The notes under the pieces were generated by a model. That model saw nothing but the letters and a program-made list of their open reading frames with translations, was not told the DNA's origin and ran no database searches. Positions 8,364-17,396 of a DNA stretch of 64,000 nucleotides are shown here, one piece after another. Position 1 is the first letter of the stretch, and each line of letters opens with the position of its first letter. Made by a program: the position numbers and the translations under genes. This stretch comes from Flavobacteriaceae bacterium (GTDB taxonomy: Bacteria; Bacteroidota; Bacteroidia; Flavobacteriales; Flavobacteriaceae), in assembly GCA_018699935.1 (NCBI GenBank), contig JABISF010000037.1:1-64000 (forward strand), written 5' to 3'.

Positions 8364-8396
8364 AAAAACTCCTTATTTATTAAGGAGTTTTTTTTT
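8364..8396 (+). terminator. Rho-independent terminator after the PpiD-like gene
   Basis: ACTCCTTA (8368-8375) pairs with TAAGGAGT (8381-8388) across loop TTTAT. Flanking A and T runs extend the stem, and nine T follow to 8396. It lies 26 nt after the stop codon. Confidence 0.88.
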
Positions 8397-8412
8397 GGCA
8401 CGATTTTAGTTA
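8395..8412 (+). promoter_or_regulatory. Candidate sigma-54-type promoter, -24 box TTGGCACG
   Basis: TTGGCACG at 8395-8402 is a perfect -24 half. After GG and exactly 10 nt comes GT at 8409-8410 where GC is expected. The ATG at 8444 lies about 33 nt on. It directly follows a terminator T run, so the TT may be coincidental. Confidence 0.3.
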
Positions 8413-8443
8413 ATTAAATGGAAAGTCAATAAAAACGACTGCT

Positions 8444-8779
8444 ATGAACCTTTTTTCAACCCAATCGCGTTTATTCAAAACCATTCGATTAACGAACACT
8501 ACTTGGCGTTGTACCTCCAATATTGATAAGGAGGCGGTATATTACCAATTGGTGTTTGAAACTTCCGATCAAGTGAAAGGTTATGTCCAATACAAGAATC
8601 AGGAGGAACTAACCCATGTTTTTTCAGCAACGTTTAGAGTCAATGAAAATTCCATTTATTTTAAAAATGGAGAAGATCGTTTTAAAGCATTGTATTGCAA
8701 AAAAGTATTACATGCTGTAATTGATGGAGAAATTTATGATTTTAAAAGATTGTCCAACAAAAAATACTTTCTTTTTTAA
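8444..8779 (+). CDS. Conserved-type hypothetical protein, 111 residues
   Basis: I do not recognise the family. The protein is basic, has no signal peptide or membrane segment, and looks like a small beta-rich cytoplasmic domain (ITLTNTTWRC-like start, then VYYQLVFETSDQVKGYVQY, VFSATFRVNENSIYFKNG, LHAVIDGEIYDFKRL). Two cysteines are present. It lies alone between a terminator and a convergent neighbour, with which it shares its stop codon (TTAA at 8776-8779). Codon use resembles its neighbours, so it is probably a real native gene. A possible sigma-54-like promoter lies just upstream. Confidence 0.7.
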   Translation: MNLFSTQSRLFKTIRLTNTTWRCTSNIDKEAVYYQLVFETSDQVKGYVQYKNQEELTHVFSATFRVNENSIYFKNGEDRFKALYCKKVLHAVIDGEIYDFKRLSNKKYFLF

Positions 8780-9681
8780 ACCAACACTAGGGTTTCATAT
8801 TTGAAAATCGTCGTAAAACCTTGCTGTCTAAAATAAGTTGCAACGTCCCCCTCGCCGGATGCCAAAACAAAATCTCCACCCCAGGCTCCTAGACTTTTTA
8901 CGCTTCCATTAAAATCGCTAAATAGAACTTGCTGTACCGGCTTTTTTTGTAATAAGGCACCCATAAAATCTTCGTGTTCCGTCACCAGGGCATTCCAAGT
9001 TTCTAGATTTTCAGCTCGAATTGCGGCTGCAGTAAGCGCATTCATCTGCTCGATCGTTTTTGAGGAAGTAGCAATATTTTTAAAAGCATTTACTTCCTTT
9101 TGACTATTTTGTTTTTGGTTCAAATACACCAAATACAATTGATGCACAAAAGGCGGATTAAAATCTATGCCTTCAATCTTAGGATTAACTCCAGATCGTT
9201 GGAAGCAAACCGCCGAAGTGGCTGTAGCACACGCAAGATCATATCCACTGCCGCCAAAACTTTTTTCTAGAAGTGCATAAGGATTGATGGATGACCAGCG
9301 CGCCACACTAGAAATCAAACAAGAAGAAGATCCCAATCCCCATTCCCGATCAAATTCCAATTGCATCGTTACCGTTCCACTCATTTGAATTTTAAAGATC
9401 GGATTTAAGGCAATTACACTTTGAAGCAACTGTTGCAAACGGCGGGCAATGTCACTATTTGAAGACGAAATCACGTTAAGATCTGCTGTAGAAAAAATTG
9501 CGGTAAACCAAGGTTTTTGGGAACGATCCAAAGCGATCCAATGCAGTTCTTTTATTTCATGGGCTTCAAATTCAAACGTTTGTCCCAGGCGGGTGGGCAC
9601 GGCAAGGGCTTTTGCTCCACGAAGCACCATATACTCTCCGGTAATCAATAGTTTTCCATGGCTGTAGTACGAGGCACTCAT
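8776..9681 (-). CDS. GHMP kinase of the GYDIA type (mevalonate-pathway kinase-like)
   Basis: A 301-residue GHMP-superfamily small-molecule kinase. The N-terminal HGKLLITGEYMVL region is typical of mevalonate and phosphomevalonate kinases. The ATP-binding loop is GLGSSS at residues 115-120, and the GGSGYDLA stretch near 142-150 corresponds to the GYDIA signature of the flavobacterial family. The exact substrate is uncertain; mevalonate, phosphomevalonate or mevalonate diphosphate are the likely choices. It overlaps the HMG-CoA reductase gene upstream by ATGA (9678-9681), so the two are co-translated, which supports a role in isoprenoid precursor synthesis. Confidence 0.85.
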   Translation of the reverse strand: MSASYYSHGKLLITGEYMVLRGAKALAVPTRLGQTFEFEAHEIKELHWIALDRSQKPWFTAIFSTADLNVISSSNSDIARRLQQLLQSVIALNPIFKIQMSGTVTMQLEFDREWGLGSSSCLISSVARWSSINPYALLEKSFGGSGYDLACATATSAVCFQRSGVNPKIEGIDFNPPFVHQLYLVYLNQKQNSQKEVNAFKNIATSSKTIEQMNALTAAAIRAENLETWNALVTEHEDFMGALLQKKPVQQVLFSDFNGSVKSLGAWGGDFVLASGEGDVATYFRQQGFTTIFKYETLVLV

Positions 9682-10997
9682 TTATTTTTATGTTCGTCTA
9701 AAAAGGCTGTAACCGCTTGAACGCTGACCGGACGATTTTTAAAGTGGGACAAAGCCTTTTCTTTTTGCATTTTGGTTGCTTGTGCCTGATTGAGAATGTT
9801 GACCAAATGCATTTTCATATGCCCCTTTTGAATTCCGGAGGTCACCAAGGATTGTAAGGCGGCAAAATTTTGGGCAAGACCTGCTACAGCGGTAATTTGC
9901 ATCAGTGTTTTGGCATCTGGATTTCCGAGTAATTCATGACACCAACCCACCATGGGGTGTAAGCCGGTAAGCCCTCCTACGGTTCCCAAAGCAAGAGGAA
10001 TTTGGAGCTCCATAGAAAATTGTTCTTCTTCGATCCAAGCCGAGCTTAAACTTTTGTACTTGCCTGAACGTGCTGCATAGGCATGCACTCCAGCCTCTAT
10101 GGCTCTAAAATCATTTCCTGTTGCAATGACTAAGGCATCTACGCCATTCATGATCCCTTTGTTGTGGGTCACTGCACGAAAAGGTTCTTCTTGAGCAATA
10201 GTAACCGCTTGAACTAATTTTTCTGCAAATTCATGTGCATTCCATGGCTTTTGCGCACCCAGTGCCTCAATAGGACAACTCACTTTTGCCGTAACCAAAC
10301 AATTGGGCACATAATTAGACAAAATACACATGACGATTTCTAACTGTTTTTCGAGAGTTGAAAAAACAGCGTATTGCGAAGCCAAATTTTTGAGATGGAC
10401 AGCGATTTCCTCTAAACAAGAATTGATAAAGTTGGCACCCATCGCATCCCCGGTTTCAAAAGTCAAATGCAATTGAAAATAATGGGGCATAAGGCTGCGT
10501 TGATCGTTTAACTCAAGCGCTGTAATCCCTCCTCCACGAGCTCGCATGTTTTTGGTCAAATGACGGGTGGAATCGATCAATTGGGTCTGATGCAATTGGA
10601 TAAAGTCCTTGAGTTTTTTCTCATCTCCTTGATACAAAAAATGGATTTGCCCCACCTTTTCAGTAGCCACCACCCTTGTCTGAAACCCCCCGCGATGCAT
10701 CCAAAACTTTGCGGCTTTGCAAGCGGCTGCTACTACGGAGCTTTCTTCAATCACCATGGGTAGGGTATACCACTGCTCATTAATCAAAAAGTTGGGAGCC
10801 ACGCCCAAGGGTAAATAAAAATTACTAACCGTATTTTCAGTAAATTCCTCATGACGCTGTTGAAGCATTGCATCCAGATTCCAATAGGAATGCAATAATG
10901 CAGCTGCAAGAGTCGGATTTTTAAAATGGGTTTGCGAAATCCAATCGATTTTTTCTTCTTGGGTAAGCTTTGAAAACCCTTCAATCCTTTTTGGCAT
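9678..10997 (-). CDS. Hydroxymethylglutaryl-CoA reductase, class II
   Basis: Reduces HMG-CoA to mevalonate, the committed step of the mevalonate pathway, in the cytoplasm. The 439-residue protein has the size of bacterial class II enzymes and no membrane anchor. Visible motifs are FYLPLGVAPNF and MVIEESSVVAAA in the substrate domain, GDAMGANFIN near residue 180, HNKGIMNGVDALVIATGNDFRA with the catalytic lysine and aspartate region, GTVGGLTGLHPMV, and the catalytic histidine in QKGHMKMH at about residue 393. It is the first gene of a two-gene unit with the GHMP kinase. The family is sometimes annotated as degradative, but in flavobacteria it serves isoprenoid synthesis. Confidence 0.93.
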   Translation of the reverse strand: MPKRIEGFSKLTQEEKIDWISQTHFKNPTLAAALLHSYWNLDAMLQQRHEEFTENTVSNFYLPLGVAPNFLINEQWYTLPMVIEESSVVAAACKAAKFWMHRGGFQTRVVATEKVGQIHFLYQGDEKKLKDFIQLHQTQLIDSTRHLTKNMRARGGGITALELNDQRSLMPHYFQLHLTFETGDAMGANFINSCLEEIAVHLKNLASQYAVFSTLEKQLEIVMCILSNYVPNCLVTAKVSCPIEALGAQKPWNAHEFAEKLVQAVTIAQEEPFRAVTHNKGIMNGVDALVIATGNDFRAIEAGVHAYAARSGKYKSLSSAWIEEEQFSMELQIPLALGTVGGLTGLHPMVGWCHELLGNPDAKTLMQITAVAGLAQNFAALQSLVTSGIQKGHMKMHLVNILNQAQATKMQKEKALSHFKNRPVSVQAVTAFLDEHKNK

Positions 10998-11042
10998 TTA
11001 TTTTTTTTATAAAGATACATTTTTTGCACCCTTTCTAAAATT

Positions 11043-11071
11043 TTTGGTTTCGCAAGATTTTCCTAAATTGA
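11043..11071 (+). promoter_or_regulatory. Weak candidate promoter of the DPP-IV-type peptidase gene
   Basis: TTTG at 11043-11046 is followed after 17 nt by TAAATTGA (11064-11071), which matches TAnnTTTG at six of eight positions. It ends 20 nt before the ATG at 11091, the spacing seen at other genes of the window. Confidence 0.4.
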
Positions 11072-11090
11072 GCAAATTTCAAGATAACAA

Positions 11091-13247
11091 ATGAAAAAAT
11101 TTGCCCTTTTATTTTTGTGCTTTGCTTCTGTTTCAGCGCAAAATACCCAATTTTCTTTAGACTCACTGTGGAAGAATGCCTACGCACCCAAACGCTTAGA
11201 ATCCATTCATTCTATGAATAACGGTAAGCAGTATACCGTTTTGGAAAAAGACTTTAAAACGAGATCTTCAAAAATTGTTTTGCACGATTTTTTAAAACCA
11301 GAAAATGAAGAAGTCATCGTTGCAACAGACAATAAGCAACAAATTCCTTTTTTCGAGAGCTATGCGTTCTCTAAAAATGAAGAAAAAATCCTTTTGGCTA
11401 CAGAGGTAGACCCCATTTATCGACGTTCCGAAGAATCCATTTATTGGGTTTTTGATCGCACCACAGGAAAAGCCACGCAACTGTTTGACCAAAAGATTCA
11501 AGAACCTTTATTATCGCCAGATGCCACTCAAGTGGCATTTGTTTATCGAAGAAATTTGTTTTTAAAAGACCTCAACACGGGGAATCTATCACAACTTACT
11601 GAAGATGGCGATTTTCAAACCCTCAACGGAATCACCGATTGGGTGTATGAGGAAGAATTTGGTTTTGTGCGCGCCTTCGATTGGAGTCCAGACAGCAAAC
11701 AAATCGTCTATATGCGCTTTGACGAATCAGAAGTTCCCATTTTTTCGATGGACATTTTCGGCAAGGAACTTTATCCCTATCCTTATATGTTTCGTTATCC
11801 CAAGGCGGGGGAACCCAATTCAAAAGTAGAGCTATGGTTATACGACCTTCCTTCTAAAGGAAAAAAACGCTTGGATTTTGGTGCAGAAACACCGTATTAT
11901 ATTCCGCGAATTAAATTCGCTGGGGGAGCCCATAGCCTGATTATTCAGACCTTAAATCGACATCAAAATAATTTAAAAGTTTGGCGATGGAACACCGCCT
12001 CCAATGCCTTGAATGTTATGTTTGAAGAAAATGACGCAGCCTATGTCAGCATTCACGACGATATGAATTTTCTGGACGATGGAACTTTTCTTTGGACGAG
12101 TGAACGCGACGGCTACAATCATATTTATCATTATGATGGCCAAGGAAAATTGTTGAGCCAAGTCACCCAAGGACCGTGGGAAGTGACGGCATTACATACC
12201 TATAATCCCAAAACCAAAGAAATTTTTTATCAATCCGTAGAGGGCAGTAGTACCGATCGAGGACTTTATGCAATTCAATTAAATGGTAAGGGGAAACGGA
12301 CACTTCACCCTACTCGTGGATTTAACGGAGCCACTTTTAGCAAGGGAGGGATGTATTATATTCATTCCTATTCGGATGAAACCACTCCTCCAAAATACAG
12401 TTTGTATTTATCCAAAAACAACAAACGCGTAAGAGCGCTTTTAAATAATGATGCACTCATTGAAAAAACGGATTCCTTTGGCTTTTCTAACAAAGAATTT
12501 TCCACGCTTGAAGTCAATGGGGAACAATTAAACATGTGGATGATAAAACCAACGGATTTTGATCCTGCCAAAAAATATCCTTTGCTGATGTTTCAATACT
12601 CCGGACCCGGCTCTCAACAAGTGGCCAATCGCTGGGGGTCTGGTCAGGATTGGTGGCATAAATCGATAGCCGACAGGGGCTATATCATAGCCTGTGTCGA
12701 TGGAAGAGGCACCGGATTAAAAGGCGCAGCCTTTAAGAAAGTCACCTACTTGAATTTGGTGAAATACGAAGCTCAAGATCAAATTGAAGCGGCCAAAAAA
12801 CTGGGCGCTTTGTCCTATGTAGATGAAAGCCGAATAGGCATTTGGGGATGGAGTTTTGGAGGGCATATGGCGTCACATTGTTTGCTGACTGGAAACGATG
12901 TTTTTTCCATGGCCATAGCCGTTGCTCCGGTCACCAATTGGCGTTTTTACGACACTATTTATACCGAACGCTTTATGCGAACTCCGCAGGAAAACCCCGA
13001 CGGTTATGATCTGAACTCTCCCATCAATTATGCCGATCAACTCAAAGGAAAATTTTTAATCATTCACGGATCTGGAGATGACAATGTCCATGTTCAAAAC
13101 ACCCTTCGAATGGTGGAGGCCTTGATTCAAGCCGACAAACAATTTGAATGGATGATTTATCCAGATAAAAATCACGGCATCTACGGTGGCAATACGCGAA
13201 ATCACCTCTATTCTAAAATGACTAACTTTATCTTTGAAAATTTATAG
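11091..13247 (+). CDS. Prolyl dipeptidyl peptidase IV-type S9 peptidase
   Basis: Removes X-Pro or X-Ala dipeptides from peptides, probably in the periplasm. The 718-residue protein has a short signal peptide (FALLFLCFASVSAQ). An N-terminal beta-propeller follows, with the DPP-IV motif DWVYEEEF around residue 183, whose two glutamates bind the substrate N-terminus. The C-terminal alpha/beta hydrolase carries the triad Ser588 (GWSFGG), Asp663 (GSGDDNVH) and His695 (DKNHGIYGG). The spacing fits human DPP-IV. A POT peptide transporter starts 3 nt after its stop, so the pair likely works in di- and tripeptide use. Confidence 0.94.
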   Translation: MKKFALLFLCFASVSAQNTQFSLDSLWKNAYAPKRLESIHSMNNGKQYTVLEKDFKTRSSKIVLHDFLKPENEEVIVATDNKQQIPFFESYAFSKNEEKILLATEVDPIYRRSEESIYWVFDRTTGKATQLFDQKIQEPLLSPDATQVAFVYRRNLFLKDLNTGNLSQLTEDGDFQTLNGITDWVYEEEFGFVRAFDWSPDSKQIVYMRFDESEVPIFSMDIFGKELYPYPYMFRYPKAGEPNSKVELWLYDLPSKGKKRLDFGAETPYYIPRIKFAGGAHSLIIQTLNRHQNNLKVWRWNTASNALNVMFEENDAAYVSIHDDMNFLDDGTFLWTSERDGYNHIYHYDGQGKLLSQVTQGPWEVTALHTYNPKTKEIFYQSVEGSSTDRGLYAIQLNGKGKRTLHPTRGFNGATFSKGGMYYIHSYSDETTPPKYSLYLSKNNKRVRALLNNDALIEKTDSFGFSNKEFSTLEVNGEQLNMWMIKPTDFDPAKKYPLLMFQYSGPGSQQVANRWGSGQDWWHKSIADRGYIIACVDGRGTGLKGAAFKKVTYLNLVKYEAQDQIEAAKKLGALSYVDESRIGIWGWSFGGHMASHCLLTGNDVFSMAIAVAPVTNWRFYDTIYTERFMRTPQENPDGYDLNSPINYADQLKGKFLIIHGSGDDNVHVQNTLRMVEALIQADKQFEWMIYPDKNHGIYGGNTRNHLYSKMTNFIFENL

Positions 13248-13250
13248 AAT

Positions 13251-14789
13251 ATGGCTGCTCTAGAAACTGTTGATCAACCCCATAACGAAACTCTTTTTGG
13301 GCATCCCAAAGGCTTGTTTTATCTTTTCTTTGCTGAGCTGTGGGAACGCTTTAGTTTTTATGGAATGAGAGCCTTGTTGACCCTTTACATGGTTAACGTC
13401 ATTTTTCAAGAATTGGTTGAACGGGACTTTGCAGCCGCTGCTGTCTATGCTTCTTATGGCTCCTTGGTCTACGCCTCAACGGTAATTGGAGGGAGGATAT
13501 CCGATTCCATACTCGGATTCAGAAAATCCATTTTTTTAGGCGGTTTTTTGATGGCTTTAGGACATTTTGTTTTAGCGATAGAAAATGACTACACTTTTTT
13601 TCTAGCCCTTGGATTCATAGTGGTCGGAAATGGATTTTTTAAACCAAATATTTCCACCTTTGTGGGTTCTTTGTACGCCGATAAAGACCCGCGAAAAGAT
13701 TCGGGTTTCACCATTTTTTATATGGGAATTAATATCGGAGGTTGGGTGGCTCCTTTGCTTTGCGGTTGGCTTGGAAGTGCTTATGGTTGGCACTATGGCT
13801 TTGGATTAGCAGGTTTTGGAATGTTAACGGGCTTGTTGTTTTTCTGGAGCGGAATTAAGGCAAAAGTTTTTGGCAACGAAGGTTTGGCGCCATCGGAGGA
13901 ACGTCTTTCTGAAAAAATCTTTGGATTAAAACGCGTCAACATGATATCCCTATTGGCGTTTCTTTCGGCTCCGTTGATAGCGGTTCTTTTAGCGAGTTAC
14001 AAAGCAGTGGGGAGTAGTGATGGATTTTTGGGAAGCCAAAATATTGTCAATATAATTTTTAAAGTAGTGGGTGTTTTCATCCTCGGCTATCTTGCTTACA
14101 TTTTGTTGAAAGTGAGTTTAGAAGAACGCAAAAAACTTTTTGTGGCCATTGCCATTACTTTTTTCATGACCTTGTTTTGGGGATTTCATGAGCTTTCGGG
14201 CAGTGTCATCACCCTTTTTGCTTCTCGGAATGTTACGCTGACATTTTTAGACGCTGCCCAAACCAATTCACTGAATTCGATGTTTATCATCATCCTTGCG
14301 CTCCCTATTTCTTGGATGTGGACATTTTTAAACAAACGAAAAATCAACCCTCGAACGCCTTATAAATTTGGTTTTGGCTTACTTATTGCTGGAATCAGTT
14401 TTTTTGTACTATCCATTAGTGGCAATGCGGCTAATGAGGAAGGAATGGTTCCTTTTAGTTATTTGTTATTAATGTATTTTTTAATTTCAATTGGAGAGTT
14501 ATTTATGTCGCCTGTAGGTCTTTCAAAAATTACGGATTTATCCCCCCAACGCATTGTTGCATTTATGATGGGAGTTTGGTTTTTATCCTCTGCTTATGCT
14601 TTTCAATTGGTTGGATTTATTGGAAAAAAATTGGCTATCGAAAGTACCGACATCAACGTTGGTGGTTTGGACACTTTGAGTACATATATTGGCGGTTTTG
14701 ATTTAATTTCCAAATACGCCATTGGAGCAGGAATTATCGTTTTATTAACAGCACCCCTACTTAAAAAACTGATGGGTAATATTCATTAA
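13251..14789 (+). CDS. POT/PTR family proton-coupled di-/tripeptide transporter
   Basis: Imports small peptides across the inner membrane with protons. The 512-residue protein has about 12-14 hydrophobic segments and the family signatures: an N-terminal ELWERFSFYGMRALLTLY helix containing the ExxER-type motif, FYMGINIGGWVAPLLCGWLG in helix 5, and the later SIGELFMSPVGLSKITDLSP stretch. It lies 3 nt after the DPP-IV gene and 11 nt before a thioredoxin gene, all on the plus strand. Co-transcription with the peptidase suggests that it takes up the dipeptides that enzyme releases. Confidence 0.93.
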   Translation: MAALETVDQPHNETLFGHPKGLFYLFFAELWERFSFYGMRALLTLYMVNVIFQELVERDFAAAAVYASYGSLVYASTVIGGRISDSILGFRKSIFLGGFLMALGHFVLAIENDYTFFLALGFIVVGNGFFKPNISTFVGSLYADKDPRKDSGFTIFYMGINIGGWVAPLLCGWLGSAYGWHYGFGLAGFGMLTGLLFFWSGIKAKVFGNEGLAPSEERLSEKIFGLKRVNMISLLAFLSAPLIAVLLASYKAVGSSDGFLGSQNIVNIIFKVVGVFILGYLAYILLKVSLEERKKLFVAIAITFFMTLFWGFHELSGSVITLFASRNVTLTFLDAAQTNSLNSMFIIILALPISWMWTFLNKRKINPRTPYKFGFGLLIAGISFFVLSISGNAANEEGMVPFSYLLLMYFLISIGELFMSPVGLSKITDLSPQRIVAFMMGVWFLSSAYAFQLVGFIGKKLAIESTDINVGGLDTLSTYIGGFDLISKYAIGAGIIVLLTAPLLKKLMGNIH

Positions 14790-14800
14790 AATCTTTGACG

Positions 14801-15340
14801 ATGAAAATAAAATTTGTTTTAGTATCCCTTTTTATGGTCGCTTCTATCAGTGCCCAAGAAATTCAATGGATGACCTTGGCCGAGGCTGTTGAGGCGCAAA
14901 AGACAACCCCTAAAAAAATATTTATGGATGTCTATACCGATTGGTGTGGCCCTTGTAAGTTGCTGGACAAAAACACCTTTCAAAATCCCGATGTATCTCG
15001 TTATATTAGTGAGCATTATTATGCCGTAAAATTCAATGCCGAAGGGCAGGAGGAGATTAACTTTTTTGATCAAACCTTCACCAATCCCAATTTCGATGCC
15101 AACCGCAAAGGGCGCAATGCTACGCATCAGTTCACTCAATTTTTAGGTGTGAAAGGATATCCTACCATGGTGTTTTTTAGTGAAAATGGCGATCCCATCA
15201 TGCCGCTTGTGGGATATCAGAAGCCGCAACAATTGGAGTTGTATTTAAAAATGATCAAGCAAGGAGACTATCAGGTTTTTTCCAAACCCGAGGACTTTGA
15301 AAACTATCGAAAACATTTCATCCCCAAGTTTAGGGGGTAA
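14801..15340 (+). CDS. Exported thioredoxin-fold protein with CGPC
   Basis: A periplasmic thiol-disulfide protein of 179 residues. The signal peptide is MKIKFVLVSLFMVASISAQ. A thioredoxin-like domain follows with VYTDWCGPCKLLDK (Cys49 and Cys52), and the cis-proline region is KGYPTMVFF. Between them is an insertion containing FFDQTFTNPNFDANRKG, as in the DUF255/thioredoxin_7 type. An in-frame TTG lies at 14795, but the ATG at 14801 gives the better signal peptide. It is the last gene after the peptidase and POT transporter and overlaps the convergent comEC-like gene by 11 nt. The substrate is unknown. Confidence 0.87.
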   Translation: MKIKFVLVSLFMVASISAQEIQWMTLAEAVEAQKTTPKKIFMDVYTDWCGPCKLLDKNTFQNPDVSRYISEHYYAVKFNAEGQEEINFFDQTFTNPNFDANRKGRNATHQFTQFLGVKGYPTMVFFSENGDPIMPLVGYQKPQQLELYLKMIKQGDYQVFSKPEDFENYRKHFIPKFRG

Positions 15341-17351
15341 TTTGAAGTGCACCTAAACTTTGGGTGCTGTGAAATCTGAGCTTATGCTTTTCGCAGTCAG
15401 TTTTCCAGCGAGCTACTTCCCATGGAGGATTACTTCCATCTGCGATAATCATTTGGGGTCGGTAGTAAGTGAGCAGTCGATCCATATTGATACGTGCCTG
15501 ATTCCGAATCAAAATATGTGTGGGCTGAAAGTCGGTAATTTCAAAAAAGGAATCGGAATCTATAATAAGCAATCTGATATTTTTTATCCCAATAAAATTA
15601 TTCAAATCATGTGGGATCTGTTTCAAGGGAAAGGAATTGTTGATGAAATCTTGAAATCCAGCAAGGGAATCGGGACGCTTTTCGGAACTCCAATAATGCA
15701 ATCGATCTCCTTCTTTGAATACCAGCAGGCTACTTCGGGATTGATGTAAAATCCAAAAATCTTCTTTTCCAAGCCAGACTTCCTTTTCATAGCCATAATA
15801 CCCTAAAAGCAACAGTACAGAACAACAGAGTGCAAGTAAACTTTGGCGATTCCGATAGTGTAATCCCAAAATAACAACCACCAGAAGTACGTAAAGCAAC
15901 AACAACAGGGGGAGTGACAAATGAAGTTGTTTCCAAATGAAACCTTCTTGCTGAGCGATCCACCCCACGGTCTTGTTGATCAAAGCAACGATTTGGTCAA
16001 AGCCAGAAGCCCACTCCTCGGGCAAATCAAATCCTTGAATCCAAAGAGTGATTAGAAAACAAGCCCCCAAAAAAAGGCTAAAAAAAGGGAGTATAATCCA
16101 ATTGCTGATCAGAAACAGCCCGGGAAATTGATGAAAATAATAAATGCTTAAAGGAGCCACTAGGGCTTGGGCGGCCAAAGAAATGGTAGTGATTTCCCAA
16201 AAACGCTTAAGGATAATATTTTTAGGTTTCCAAAAACCTTGTAATTGGGGATGAAGCAATAGAATCCCAAAAACAGCTAAATAGCTCATTTGAAAACCAA
16301 GTTGACGTAAATAAGGGGGATGGCAAATCAGCAATACTAAAAAGGAAAGTACTAAGACATGAAGGCTTGACGATCTACTATTTCCTCGAAGTTGTCCGAG
16401 TAGGAGGGCAGTAAACATCGTCACAGCCCGAACCACTGAAGGGTGCATCCCTACCCAAAACGCATACAACCAAAGACATAGTGCAACGACCATATTGCGA
16501 ACACCCTTCCATCGTTTTGGGAATAAAGGCTGAAAAAGAAGTAATAAAAATCCGGTAAGAATTCCTATGTGCAAACCGGAAACAGCCAGCAGATGCATCA
16601 TCCCCGCCTTTTGATAGGAAACCAACAAGGCCTCCGAAAGCACATCTCGATTCCCCAGTACGAGCGCAATCACTAATGCCTTTGAAGCAGCAGACAACGG
16701 ACTTTGCAAGAGTTGATGCTTTACTTTGCCATGATGCGTTTTAATTTTTTGTGCCAGTGTTTTTTGCTGCGTTTGCACCACTCGATAATAATTTGATTTT
16801 AAATCGATTTGAGCACTGATTCCTAGATTTTCCAAATACCTCTTATAATTAAAACTCCCCGGATTTTTTGGAGGCTGGAGGTCTTCTAGCAGTTGTTGGG
16901 TATATATCAGGTTTCCGGGGAGGAGTCTTGTAGTCAGGGAGTCCTTGGCTTGATGAACCAAAACCTTTCCTATGGCTGGAGTACTGTCCAGTTGTATCAT
17001 TTTTCCAAAATAGGTATTAGAAAAATCATTCTCATTGACGTCTTCTAGAATTTCTAACACTTTAAAACCTTCCTTAAAACTAGCGGCTCTATTTTGAAAA
17101 TGCTCAGGAGACCATTCGTAGTAGTTTTTGTAAACCACGACACCTAAAGGAATAAACAACCCATAGAGGAATATTGTTTTATAGTTTTTAAAATGAAGCT
17201 TTAGGATTGAAATCACCAAAAAACTCAAGAGCATTAAGCCTCCAAAACACCCCATCCAGCTGCTAGCTGAATGGGGGATCGAGGGAGCCATGAGGGTTCC
17301 GAGCGTAAAGCAAAAAGTAATGGGATAAAGGGGTGTTTTGGGGAGTTTCAT
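15330..17351 (-). CDS. ComEC/Rec2-family membrane protein (DNA uptake channel type)
   Basis: ComEC forms the inner-membrane channel for single-stranded DNA in natural transformation. The 673-residue protein starts with hydrophobic helices, then a soluble OB-like region (about residues 80-210), then the competence domain with many helices (about 215-505). The competence signature lies around LLAVSGLHIGILTGFLLLLF and GMHPSVVRAVTMF. The C-terminal part (about 520-673) is soluble but shows no HxHxDH motif, so the metallo-beta-lactamase-like domain of some homologues is absent, as is usual in flavobacteria. It overlaps the thioredoxin gene end by 11 nt. Whether the organism is transformable cannot be said from this gene alone. 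Confidence 0.88.
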   Translation of the reverse strand: MKLPKTPLYPITFCFTLGTLMAPSIPHSASSWMGCFGGLMLLSFLVISILKLHFKNYKTIFLYGLFIPLGVVVYKNYYEWSPEHFQNRAASFKEGFKVLEILEDVNENDFSNTYFGKMIQLDSTPAIGKVLVHQAKDSLTTRLLPGNLIYTQQLLEDLQPPKNPGSFNYKRYLENLGISAQIDLKSNYYRVVQTQQKTLAQKIKTHHGKVKHQLLQSPLSAASKALVIALVLGNRDVLSEALLVSYQKAGMMHLLAVSGLHIGILTGFLLLLFQPLFPKRWKGVRNMVVALCLWLYAFWVGMHPSVVRAVTMFTALLLGQLRGNSRSSSLHVLVLSFLVLLICHPPYLRQLGFQMSYLAVFGILLLHPQLQGFWKPKNIILKRFWEITTISLAAQALVAPLSIYYFHQFPGLFLISNWIILPFFSLFLGACFLITLWIQGFDLPEEWASGFDQIVALINKTVGWIAQQEGFIWKQLHLSLPLLLLLYVLLVVVILGLHYRNRQSLLALCCSVLLLLGYYGYEKEVWLGKEDFWILHQSRSSLLVFKEGDRLHYWSSEKRPDSLAGFQDFINNSFPLKQIPHDLNNFIGIKNIRLLIIDSDSFFEITDFQPTHILIRNQARINMDRLLTYYRPQMIIADGSNPPWEVARWKTDCEKHKLRFHSTQSLGALQITP

Positions 17352-17396
17352 CCCCTTAAAAATAATTTTTTTAAATAAAATTTCAAAAAAAGGCTC

